From Flavobacterium sp. 9 (GTDB lineage Bacteria > Bacteroidota > Bacteroidia > Flavobacteriales > Flavobacteriaceae), in NCBI RefSeq assembly GCF_002754195.1, contig NZ_PEEU01000001.1, positions 2,852,001 through 2,916,000 on the forward strand: a DNA stretch of 64,000 bases. Direction: 5' to 3'. Below are positions 18,843-26,178 of the stretch, piece after piece. The notes below the pieces were generated by a model. The model made no database searches, was not told the DNA's origin, and was given only the letters and a program-made list of their open reading frames with translations. A program made the position numbers and the translations under genes. Positions within the stretch are counted from its first letter, which is position 1, and each line of letters starts with the position of its first letter.

Positions 18843-19385
18843 CTAAGCTCTCTTAATCTCGTGTCCAACAAATTCCTCTAAAGCAGCAAACATATCGTCT
18901 ACAGAAAGCACTTCGAAATCAGGGTGATTTTTCAAGAAATTAGCATTTAGTGTAACCAGATTTTCTTCCAGTTCATAGAAAGTATCATTTTGCAATAAAT
19001 CGCGCGTTGGGTTTACGCCTTCCAATTTTCCGCTTACGAATTTATTCAGCTTTACGCCGCTCATCAATTTGACTTTTTTGCTTTGTTGCTGAAACAATTC
19101 CAAATGTTTTTCGGCACCAATTAATGCCAAACCTTCTTCGATAAGTTCGTTTAGCTCTTTATTCCAACCCGATTTATAAACAAACTGAGCAAAATTTCCT
19201 TCGGCGTATTGCGAATAGTAATAATCAAGATAGTAACTCATCAAAGCATCTTCATGAATAAATTCGTCATCTACACCTTCTTCTCGCATTAAATTGATTA
19301 CCGAAATATTGGAATGAATCACATCGTGAAGATTTTCACTATTCATTGCCGTTTCAGAAACTATTATTCTACCAAATTCCTCCAT
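18843..19385 (-). CDS. DMP19 (DUF4375) family protein
   Basis: A 180-residue acidic, mainly helical protein. The DMP19 signature is recognisable in SYYLDYYYSQYAEGNFAQFV followed by SGWN. The founding Neisseria member mimics DNA charge and binds a transcription factor, but most homologues are uncharacterised, so DNA mimicry here is inference. I take the internal Met (MEEFGRIIVSE) as start because the ten extra upstream residues are polar and overlap the conserved promoter-like word ttgttttgcaaatttc shared with the next gene. Confidence 0.7.
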   Translation of the reverse strand: MEEFGRIIVSETAMNSENLHDVIHSNISVINLMREEGVDDEFIHEDALMSYYLDYYYSQYAEGNFAQFVYKSGWNKELNELIEEGLALIGAEKHLELFQQQSKKVKLMSGVKLNKFVSGKLEGVNPTRDLLQNDTFYELEENLVTLNANFLKNHPDFEVLSVDDMFAALEEFVGHEIKRA

Positions 19386-19455
19386 CTTGTTTTTTGTTTT
19401 GAGATTGTTTTGCAAATTTCAGCTAAATTAAAACAGAAAAAAAACACAATCTGAT

Positions 19456-19626
19456 TTAAATATTATCAGATCCTTCATTCTTCTTTTGCTCATTCATTTT
19501 TGCAACCAAAGCTTTTAATCGCAATGCATGTTCTTTTTTTTCGGCTTGAATTTTAGCCTTTTTCTTATTGAGCAATTTGGTATGCAAAGCCTTGTTTTTG
19601 GTGTTTTTTTCAGGTCCTTTTGCCAT
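19456..19626 (-). CDS. Small basic Lys-rich protein, unknown
   Basis: A 56-residue, strongly basic protein starting MAKGPEKNTKNK and consisting of one predicted charged helix. It could bind nucleic acid or ribosomes, but no domain is recognised. An upstream in-frame extension is rejected because it reads back through the GC-rich repeat at 19694-19797. The 17 bases upstream (attgttttgcaaatttc) are repeated before the DMP19 gene, suggesting a shared promoter type. Confidence 0.6.
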   Translation of the reverse strand: MAKGPEKNTKNKALHTKLLNKKKAKIQAEKKEHALRLKALVAKMNEQKKNEGSDNI

Positions 19627-19693
19627 GATTTCTGCTTCTTTACATTGTTTTGCAAATTTCGGAGAAATAACAATACAAATGACATTATTTTTT

Positions 19694-19797
19694 TGGGCGT
19701 TTTCCGCCGCGGCGGACCGGGCTATTCGCTGCAAGTCCTCGCACTTCCTTCGTCAGGCTGTGGGCTATCCGCTGCTATCCCTAACGCAAACGTTTTC
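19694..19797 (+). repeat. GC-rich dispersed repeat, copy 1
   Basis: A stretch much richer in G+C than its surroundings, with cgccgcggcgg, 'gggctattcgctgcaagtcctcgc' and then 'gctatccgctgctatcccta' followed by acgc. The last word recurs at 20397-20420. Spurious frames run through it on both strands, but none has coding character. Confidence 0.75.
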
Positions 19798-19878
19798 TTA
19801 AGAAATAATAATTGGCAAAGATTTTGTTTCGTTATTTAAAATTTCAACCAATAAACAAAACCACTAAAACCAAAAACC

Positions 19879-20316
19879 ATGAAAGAAACCGTCTATAAGA
19901 GCTTACTATTTTCTCTTTTGATTACTAATATTTGGAGTATTGTTACATTCTTTATTTATTATTTTGAATCTCAAGAATCGTTTTACGGTCTTGAAACACT
20001 TTCTTTTTATTTAATGAGTTGCTGGATCACTTCAGGTTTAGATGTTTTAGTTCTATTAATTTCTTTGCTAAAAAAATGGATTTCAACTAGATTGAAAATC
20101 TTTTTACTAATAATATCCACATGGCTTAACTCGTTTTTCACAATATTACTTTTAATCGTAACACTTTTAGAAATAGTCAATTCAGAAGCCATTCTTGGTT
20201 TATATCTTATTTCAAACTTAATTATTTCAATTGTATCTCTATTAATGATAAATAGATTTTACAAAACCAATCTGTCCGATTTCCAATCAATAACCGACAT
20301 ACAGATTAGAAAATAA
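19879..20316 (+). CDS. Four-helix membrane protein, unknown (paralogue of 22782-23183)
   Basis: A 145-residue hydrophobic protein beginning MKETVYKSLLFSLLITNIWS with four predicted transmembrane helices. It is clearly homologous to the protein at 22782-23183 (shared LLITNIWS, FFIY, TL.F, SCW..GL, and EI..SEA positions), about 2.5 kb downstream. No known family recognised. It opens an island of short unknown genes. Confidence 0.75.
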   Translation: MKETVYKSLLFSLLITNIWSIVTFFIYYFESQESFYGLETLSFYLMSCWITSGLDVLVLLISLLKKWISTRLKIFLLIISTWLNSFFTILLLIVTLLEIVNSEAILGLYLISNLIISIVSLLMINRFYKTNLSDFQSITDIQIRK

Positions 20317-20321
20317 AATTA

Positions 20322-20349
20322 AACCTCAATGCAACCTTTTACAAAATCA
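20322..20349 (+). repeat. 28-base direct repeat, copy 1
   Basis: 'aacctcaatgcaacctttta' followed by caaaatca. It recurs at 21092-21119 with one mismatch, and similarity continues weakly upstream. It points to duplication of the 3-prime end of the 19879 gene. Confidence 0.75.
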
Positions 20350-20373
20350 TAGAAACTTAATAATAGTAATTTT

Positions 20374-20430
20374 CAGGGCGTTTCCCTCCGGGTCAGCCTA
20401 TCCGCTGCTATCCCTAACGCGCACGTTTTG
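20374..20430 (+). repeat. GC-rich dispersed repeat, copy 2 (shorter)
   Basis: 'cagggcgtttccctccgggt' then 'cctatccgctgctatcccta' and acgc. The second half matches the end of the element at 19694-19797. It lies in the 206-base gap before the zinc-ribbon gene. Confidence 0.75.
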
Positions 20431-20522
20431 AAAAGAAGGGATTATTTCGAAAGAAAAAACAGTATTTTAGCATAGTAACAAAAGAAAATCAACAACAAGG
20501 AGAAGTAATAAAATAAAGAGAA

Positions 20523-20969
20523 ATGGGCAAAACAAGACAATTCTTAGATACACTTTCAGATCATGAACTAGCCTTTTTCTATAAATATAAGTTGCATACT
20601 TATATGCGCGATACTCAATTAAATATAAACGATTATGTAATAGAACGGGATTTAAACCACGAAAAAATAAATCAACTTATTACAAAACCTACACAGCTAT
20701 ATTATAAAAAAGCAAAATGCTGTCCGCGTTGCGGAACTAATAAATTACTTGTAAACACTGTAGAATGGACAGAAACATATGGTAAAGCCGGATATGAAGA
20801 CGAAATAGCTATTGGTGATGCAATGATGGGAAAAGCTACATACAAAGATGAAATTATTTGCAACGTTTGCAATTTTTGGTTACAAGATCCAAACAATAAA
20901 AACCCGGAAAAAAGCAAAGAAAACAAATGGTCAATTTGGAGTTTTATTAACTTCATTTTAGATATCTAA
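20523..20969 (+). CDS. Zinc-ribbon-like protein, unknown
   Basis: A 148-residue soluble protein. Residues about 62-121 hold two Cys pairs, CCPRCGTN and CNVCNFW, that can form a four-Cys zinc ribbon. The N-terminal 50 residues are a charged helical segment. No family recognised. An AAGGAG stretch at 20499-20504, about 20 bases before the start, is one of the few good Shine-Dalgarno-like sequences here, though rather distant. Confidence 0.7.
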   Translation: MGKTRQFLDTLSDHELAFFYKYKLHTYMRDTQLNINDYVIERDLNHEKINQLITKPTQLYYKKAKCCPRCGTNKLLVNTVEWTETYGKAGYEDEIAIGDAMMGKATYKDEIICNVCNFWLQDPNNKNPEKSKENKWSIWSFINFILDI

Positions 20970-21091
20970 TTCATAAACTCGGTGAATTATTACACATAAA
21001 AACAATTCAGCTATTATCTCGCTTTTACTAGTTTATTCTAATAGATAAATTAATACCCGGAATTCCAAATCAGTAATCACAAAAAATCCAA

Positions 21092-21119
21092 AACCTCAAC
21101 GCAACCTTTTACAAAATCA
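21092..21119 (+). repeat. 28-base direct repeat, copy 2
   Basis: Second copy of the repeat at 20322-20349 (one mismatch), followed 15 bases later by 'aacaaggagaatag'. It lies in the gap 20970-21186, which has no other recognised feature. Confidence 0.75.
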
Positions 21120-21186
21120 ATCATCTGTTAACAAGGAGAATAGTCTAAATTTTAAAACCTATTCTCGTAACCAAAAAACCAAAATC

Positions 21187-21636
21187 ATGAAACAGATTTT
21201 CATCCTTTTTTGTGTCTTTTTTTTGTTAACTGGCTGTAGCGATAACGACGATTCACATTCATCTGAAGTAAAATATTCCGAAATCATTCAGGGAGATAAT
21301 TTTAACGGAGATTACAATAATCCAAAAGCCAATCTGGTTATAAAAGATCAAACAGAATGGAACAATTTACTTTTAAAATTCAATCTTATTACGAATGCAA
21401 ATGTAATTTCTCCTGATCTTACTGTTGATTTTACCAAATATCAAGTTATCGCAGTTATTGACGATGTCTATAATTATGGTGGATATTCTATAGATATAAC
21501 CAAAATCATAGAAACCAATAGTAGCATTTTCGTTAAAGTTGAATACTTAAAACCTGGAGGAATTAACGCTGTAATTACCCAACCGTACCATATCGTTAAA
21601 ATACCAAAGACTAATAAAAAGATAGTTTTCAAATAA
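21187..21636 (+). CDS. Lipoprotein with PrcB C-terminal-like domain
   Basis: A 149-residue protein with signal peptide and lipobox LLTGC (Cys18). The mature part follows the PrcB_C pattern: an N-terminal strand and helix with EWNNLLLKF, then FTKYQVIAVIDDVYNYGGYSI, VKVEYLKPGG, and a closing PYHIVKIPK. PrcB is a lipoprotein component of the Treponema PrtP protease complex; no protease gene lies nearby here. Function therefore unassigned. Confidence 0.7.
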   Translation: MKQIFILFCVFFLLTGCSDNDDSHSSEVKYSEIIQGDNFNGDYNNPKANLVIKDQTEWNNLLLKFNLITNANVISPDLTVDFTKYQVIAVIDDVYNYGGYSIDITKIIETNSSIFVKVEYLKPGGINAVITQPYHIVKIPKTNKKIVFK

Positions 21637-21712
21637 AACCAAGAAAAGTCTTGCTTTTTAATCCGTGTCTAAAACAATTATGACATAACTTTACGGTTTA
21701 AAGACAACAACT

Positions 21713-22045
21713 ATGAAAACCGTTTTAATTGCAATTATTTCACTTTTATCTTTTTCAATGCAATCTCAAAATCGTTACGAATTGCAAGATCAGGGAAAAG
21801 AAAAACTATATCTTTCTGATTATATCACAAAAATGTCCGAAAGAAAGATAATCAACAGTGAACCTATAATTGTGATTGACGGAACTCCGTTTCGTTTTCA
21901 GGATCTTGAAAAACAGAAACTTCCTTTGTACAAAAAGGAAATTCAGGAAATAATGCCGCTTGACAGACAAAAAGGAATTAGCATTTACGGGAATTCTGCC
22001 GAAAACGGCGTTTTGATTGTCACCACAAACAGAAAGAAGAAATAA
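21713..22045 (+). CDS. Secreted mini-protein resembling a SusC/RagA plug tail
   Basis: A 110-residue protein with a Sec signal peptide (cleavage near MQS-QNR, residue 19). The C-terminal half contains PIIVIDGTPF and ends ISIYGNSAENGVLIVTTNRK, very like the closing strand of the TonB-receptor plug in SusC-type proteins (IDGVP ... IYGsrgaNGVIlITTK). No barrel or TonB box follows. It may be a detached plug-like periplasmic adaptor. A truncated receptor is less likely because the ORF is complete with its own signal and stop. Confidence 0.65.
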   Translation: MKTVLIAIISLLSFSMQSQNRYELQDQGKEKLYLSDYITKMSERKIINSEPIIVIDGTPFRFQDLEKQKLPLYKKEIQEIMPLDRQKGISIYGNSAENGVLIVTTNRKKK

Positions 22046-22190
22046 AACACGTGAAAATTCCATAAAACAGCCATTTTCAAAAAAAGAAGAATCACAATTG
22101 AAAACCAAAATCATTATCGGTTAGTAAATTTGGTCCTTCTTATGCTACGGCGACAAACCGAATCTAAGATTTTTTTCATAACCAAAACAA

Positions 22191-22721
22191 ATGAAGAACT
22201 TTTATCTCTTTATAATCTTATTGTTCTTTACCTCAATAAACGCTCAGGTTAAACTTAATGAGAATCAGGAAAAAGCACTTAATCTTCAGATTCAAAATAT
22301 TAAGAATCTATTTGCGACTAGAGATTATACCGGACTGACAAACAATATTTCACCAAAAATTATAAAATACGTTTACAATAGCAAAGACAGTGTTAGTAAA
22401 GCACTAAGGATTTGTTATGATGAACTGAAACAAAATCAAGTTACGAATCACGACACCTCAATCGGAATCCATTCTACTGTATTTAAAACCAAGGATGAAC
22501 TTCAGTGTAGTGTGCAAATGACAACAATATTAAAAAAAGATACTTTTAAAGCAGTATCCGAGTATTATCTATTATTGGCTTCAACTGACAATGGAAAAAA
22601 TTGGTGTTTCTCTCTAACTGATGGTTTTTTCAGAGACCTTTTGGACATAGATCCCAAATTGATAATTCCGAACAGAAAGCTAACGGTTTACAAAAATGGA
22701 ATAATGATTGATAATGAGTAA
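22191..22721 (+). CDS. Secreted protein, unknown
   Basis: A 176-residue protein with a Sec signal peptide (cleavage near INA-QVK, residue 19). The mature domain mixes helices and strands (LQIQNIKNLFATRDYTGLTN early, then YYLLLASTDNGKNWCFSLTD), resembling NTF2-like or lumazine-binding-type small folds. No family is recognised with confidence. Part of the unknown-gene island. Confidence 0.65.
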   Translation: MKNFYLFIILLFFTSINAQVKLNENQEKALNLQIQNIKNLFATRDYTGLTNNISPKIIKYVYNSKDSVSKALRICYDELKQNQVTNHDTSIGIHSTVFKTKDELQCSVQMTTILKKDTFKAVSEYYLLLASTDNGKNWCFSLTDGFFRDLLDIDPKLIIPNRKLTVYKNGIMIDNE

Positions 22722-22781
22722 ATAAGAAGTAATTAAAGCTTCAAAATAATTACTAATTCTCAATCAATAATCCATCAAAAC

Positions 22782-23183
22782 ATGAAAGAAACAATACGCA
22801 AGAGTTTAATACTTTCTTTACTTATAACCAATATTTGGAGCGTTATTACATTCTTTATTTATTTCTATGAATCGGGATTGTTTCACGGTTTAACAACTCT
22901 CATGTTTTTTGTATATAGTTGTTGGTTTTCGGCAGGTTTAGGAATACTAGTAATATTACTTTCGTTTATAAAAAGGATAAAAATTAAATTTAGAATCTTT
23001 TCGCTTACATTGGTTGCGTGGATGAATTTCTTTTTCTTTGCCCTGCTTTTTATAACAATGGCATTAGAAATTATACGATCAGAAGCTTTTTTTGAAATGA
23101 GTTTATCGATCGTCATTTCGATAATTTCTTTGTTGTTAATCAGAAAAATTTCAAAACAATTCAATAACCAACCAAATGAATAA
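22782..23183 (+). CDS. Four-helix membrane protein, unknown (paralogue of 19879-20316)
   Basis: A 133-residue hydrophobic protein starting MKETIRKSLILSLLITNIWS with four predicted membrane helices. It is a diverged duplicate of the gene at 19879. Its last eight bases overlap the next gene, implying translational coupling with the three-helix protein. The ~30 bases upstream (tctcaatcaataatccatc) resemble the end of the 19879 gene, consistent with segmental duplication. Confidence 0.75.
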   Translation: MKETIRKSLILSLLITNIWSVITFFIYFYESGLFHGLTTLMFFVYSCWFSAGLGILVILLSFIKRIKIKFRIFSLTLVAWMNFFFFALLFITMALEIIRSEAFFEMSLSIVISIISLLLIRKISKQFNNQPNE

Positions 23184-23457
23184 CCTCTCTAAAAACTGGA
23201 CATTATTCTTTGTTTCTGGAATCTTATCCATTATCGCCGGAATTATTTATGCTATAATCCTACTCAACGGAAATTCGGCAGAAGACGGATTAATGGGAAT
23301 TTATATTTTGTTTTGGATACTTCCTGTTTTTGCAATACTACTTATTGATCGCTTTTTGGTTCGCAAGTTTGGCAATCAGAAAGTAAACAAAGTTCAATTC
23401 TCTTTTCTAGGATTTATTATACTTTTATGGATTATTAGAGCGATTGCGAATCTGTAA
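23176..23457 (+). CDS. Three-helix membrane protein, unknown
   Basis: A 93-residue protein with three predicted membrane helices, the first after a short amphipathic start MNNLSKNWTL. It overlaps the upstream gene by eight bases and is followed 23 bases later by another tiny membrane-protein gene. No family recognised. Confidence 0.65.
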   Translation: MNNLSKNWTLFFVSGILSIIAGIIYAIILLNGNSAEDGLMGIYILFWILPVFAILLIDRFLVRKFGNQKVNKVQFSFLGFIILLWIIRAIANL

Positions 23458-23480
23458 TTATTTTAAACGAACAATTCCAA

Positions 23481-23690
23481 ATGAAAACTTTTTTGAATCT
23501 TTCCAAAAAACTAATTAGCTTCATTTGGCTATTTTTGACACTTATTGTGATTTTCTTTCTAATACGACGATTTGCAAATCCAGATATTAAAGGAATCTCA
23601 ACTTATGATTTAAAACTTTATTTCAAAATTACTCTTTGTTTTGCTGTAATATTTCTTTCGTTAGAGTTTATTATTAGAAAATTAAAATAA
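23481..23690 (+). CDS. Two-helix small membrane protein, unknown
   Basis: A 69-residue protein with two hydrophobic helices joined by a polar loop (RRFANPDIKGISTYDLK). It sits between a three-helix protein and the YdeI-family gene with gaps of 23 and 6 bases, so it is likely in one transcript with them. Confidence 0.6.
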   Translation: MKTFLNLSKKLISFIWLFLTLIVIFFLIRRFANPDIKGISTYDLKLYFKITLCFAVIFLSLEFIIRKLK

Positions 23691-23696
23691 TAAAAA

Positions 23697-24254
23697 ATGA
23701 ACCCAACCTTCTTCCCAACCCAAGAAAAATTCAGAGAATGGTTAGAAAAGCATCACCAAAAAGAAACCGAATTATTGGTTGGTTTTTATAAAGTGAGTAC
23801 CAAAAAACCAACTATGTCATGGTCAGAATCTGTGGATCAAGCACTTTGTTTTGGCTGGATTGATGGCGTTCGGAAATCTATTGACGAAGAAAGTTATACG
23901 ATTAGGTTTACGCCAAGAAAGAAATCCAGTATTTGGAGTGTCATAAATATCAAAAAAGTCGAAGTACTTACAAAAGCCGGATTGATGAAAGAAGCCGGAA
24001 TAAAAGCTTTTGAACTAAAATCTGAAGAAAGATCTAAAATTTATTCGCATGAAAATGAAGCATATGTTCTAGATCCCGAACTCGAAAAGCAATTTAAAGC
24101 TAATGAAACGGCTTGGGAATATTTCAACAAGCAGGCACCATCGTACAAAAAAGTAATAATTCATGTAATTATGAGTGCCAAACAAGAAAAAACCAGAATT
24201 GCTAGATTAGAAAAAGCAATAAAATTTAGCGCTGAAGGAAAACGAATGCTATAA
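23697..24254 (+). CDS. YdeI/OmpD-associated family protein
   Basis: A 185-residue soluble protein of the YdeI family (bacteriocin-protection/OmpD-associated). The N-terminal signature FREWLEKHHQ, LLVGFYKV and the strongly conserved SVDQALCFGWIDGVRKSID identify it. FTPRKKSSIWSVINIKKVE is also typical. The biochemical role of the family is not established. It starts six bases after the upstream small membrane-protein gene. Confidence 0.85.
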   Translation: MNPTFFPTQEKFREWLEKHHQKETELLVGFYKVSTKKPTMSWSESVDQALCFGWIDGVRKSIDEESYTIRFTPRKKSSIWSVINIKKVEVLTKAGLMKEAGIKAFELKSEERSKIYSHENEAYVLDPELEKQFKANETAWEYFNKQAPSYKKVIIHVIMSAKQEKTRIARLEKAIKFSAEGKRML

Positions 24255-24455
24255 AAATTTAGAAAAACAACTTCTTGCCTGTCCTATTTAATTTTACTTT
24301 TTGGTAATATACTTAGTCACTTATTTTTACAAAAAAATAAAACAAAAAAGTAAATAAAGTACACTTTTTCTTTCTGTCTTTGTAGTACTTTTATAAAATA
24401 TTTAAGAGCAATACTACTTATTTGCAAAACACTTTCTCCTCTAAAAAGATAAACA

Positions 24456-25351
24456 ATGGAAAAAAGAACAACCTTACAATACTATGTTTTAGATGTTTTC
24501 TCTAATAAAAGTTATAAAGGAAATCCGTTATCGGTTGTTTTTACAGATGGTGATTTAGATCTTGAAGTTTATCAAAACATTGCAAAAGAATTTGGTTACT
24601 CTGAAACTTCATTTGTTTATTATTCTCCGGCACAAAAAGCGCTAAATGTTCGTTCGTTTACGCCAATAGGTTTTGAAATAGACGGCGCAGGACACAATTT
24701 ATTAGGAGCAGTTTGTGGAGCATTACTTAAAAAACTTCCCATATTTGATGAACAAGACGAAACGAATCGTTTTGTAATGATGAAAAATGCGCCAATACCA
24801 TTAACGGTAAGTTTTGATCCCGTGACTCAATATCCGGTTGTACAAATGCATCAAAAACCGGCTGTTATCAAACAAGAAATACCTATAAAATAGCAATTGC
24901 ACTTGGTTTAAAAATTGAGGATTTGGACAGTAATGATTTTGTTCCTTCAGTTGTTCAAACGGAAGTTACACATACAATGGTTCCTATAAAAAACAGTCAA
25001 TTGCTTAATGATTGTATTCCGGATAATAAACTTTTGATCGAAATTTCGAAAGAATATCAATCAGAAGGTTTTTACTGTTTTGCGATTAATCAAAATGAAG
25101 ATCATTTAGTCGAAACGAGATTCTTTAATCCAATAATCGGAATAAATGAAGATCCTGCAACGGGAACAGCCGCTGGTCCGCTAATTGGTTTTTTGACCCA
25201 AAAAAAACAGGCAAAACTAAATAAAGAATATAAAATCCTACAAGGCGTTAAACTCAACCAACCTTCTTTGATTGAAGTAATGTGTAGAGAAAATGATATT
25301 TTGGTTGGAGGTTCTTCGATTATTACAATGCGTGGAGAACTTTATATATAA
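24456..25351 (+). pseudogene. PhzF-family isomerase-like gene interrupted by a frameshift
   Basis: Two adjacent frames together encode one PhzF-type protein. The first (24456-24893) has DVFSNKSYKGNPLSVVF, the catalytic-region SETSFV and GFEIDGAGHNLLG. The second, readable from about 24870 to 25351, begins NTYKIAIALGL and ends with NEDPATGTAAGPLIGFL. Loss of one base near 24865-24880 explains the break; restored length would be about 298 residues, normal for the family. The N-terminal half stops at a TAG at 24891. Either a true pseudogene or a sequencing error. PhzF-like proteins are usually isomerases or epimerases of unknown substrate. Confidence 0.85.
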
Positions 25352-25395
25352 GCAATGAGGTTTTCCTTTTAAGATTCCCAATTTTACAAACCCAC

Positions 25396-26139
25396 ATGAC
25401 ATTTTACGAAAGATATTTAAACGGTGAAACCGAAAAGGTTTACGAAGACATTTATAAACTGGGAGAAAATGCATTTCTACCAAATAATATTACGGACATC
25501 GAAAAAGTATTAACTGAGACTTTCGAAAGAGTAGCTTATAATTTGGACATTATTTACAATGAATTAGTAGAAATCAATTACCTGTTTAAAACTGATTTTC
25601 AATATAATTTTGAACGCCCATTAATCGAACCACTTCCAGATACAAATCAGCTGTTACTTAAACTGGATAAAGCAGTAAAACCATTCGGATTCGTACCAAC
25701 ATCTTTAAAAATGTTTTATAAAATTGTTGGCGCTTGTAATTTTGGTTGGGATTATGACACAAATGAAGATTTTATTTGGGAATGTGCTGACCCAATTCAA
25801 ATTACAAGTCTAGACGATCTTGTTTCAATGGTAATAAATGATGATACTCTGGAAAGTTTTCAGGAATATTATGAAGATGATGGTTTTATTTCATTAGAAC
25901 TTTCGGCTGATTATTTGCATAAAGACAATATCAGTGGCGGTGCCCCATATTCATTACAAATCACCAATAAACCAAGTATTGATGCCCCATTTTTAAATGA
26001 AGAACACAACACTTCTTTTATTAATTATTTGAGAATTTGTTTTGATAATTGCGGTTTTTCAAAAATTACAGATCCAAAATACAACAATGATTATAAGTCG
26101 TTTTTCGATAAGGTAAAGCCACAATTAAAGAGAATATAA
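25396..26139 (+). CDS. Acidic cytosolic protein, unknown (possibly SMI1/KNR4-like)
   Basis: A 247-residue acidic soluble protein beginning MTFYERYLNGETEKVYEDIY. The middle part (PFGFVPTSLKMFYKIVGACNF) resembles the start of SMI1/KNR4 domains, which serve among other roles as immunity proteins, but the match is weak. No toxin gene is next to it. Followed at once by a bidirectional terminator. Confidence 0.6.
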   Translation: MTFYERYLNGETEKVYEDIYKLGENAFLPNNITDIEKVLTETFERVAYNLDIIYNELVEINYLFKTDFQYNFERPLIEPLPDTNQLLLKLDKAVKPFGFVPTSLKMFYKIVGACNFGWDYDTNEDFIWECADPIQITSLDDLVSMVINDDTLESFQEYYEDDGFISLELSADYLHKDNISGGAPYSLQITNKPSIDAPFLNEEHNTSFINYLRICFDNCGFSKITDPKYNNDYKSFFDKVKPQLKRI

Positions 26140-26173
26140 AAAAAGCTGCATCAAATGATGCAGCTTTTTTTAT
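26136..26173. terminator. Bidirectional terminator between convergent genes
   Basis: Perfect stem AAAAAGCTGCATCA / TGATGCAGCTTTTT with an AA loop and A/T runs on both sides, between the genes ending at 26139 (+) and 26179 (-). The hairpin word GCTGCATC is reused in the terminator at 27405-27439. Confidence 0.85.
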
Positions 26174-26178
26174 ATCCT

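Noticed and set aside
19528..19839. Two plus-strand frames (103 and 77 codons) over the tiny basic gene
   Set aside because: They read through the GC-rich repeat and the antisense of the basic protein, with no conserved features.
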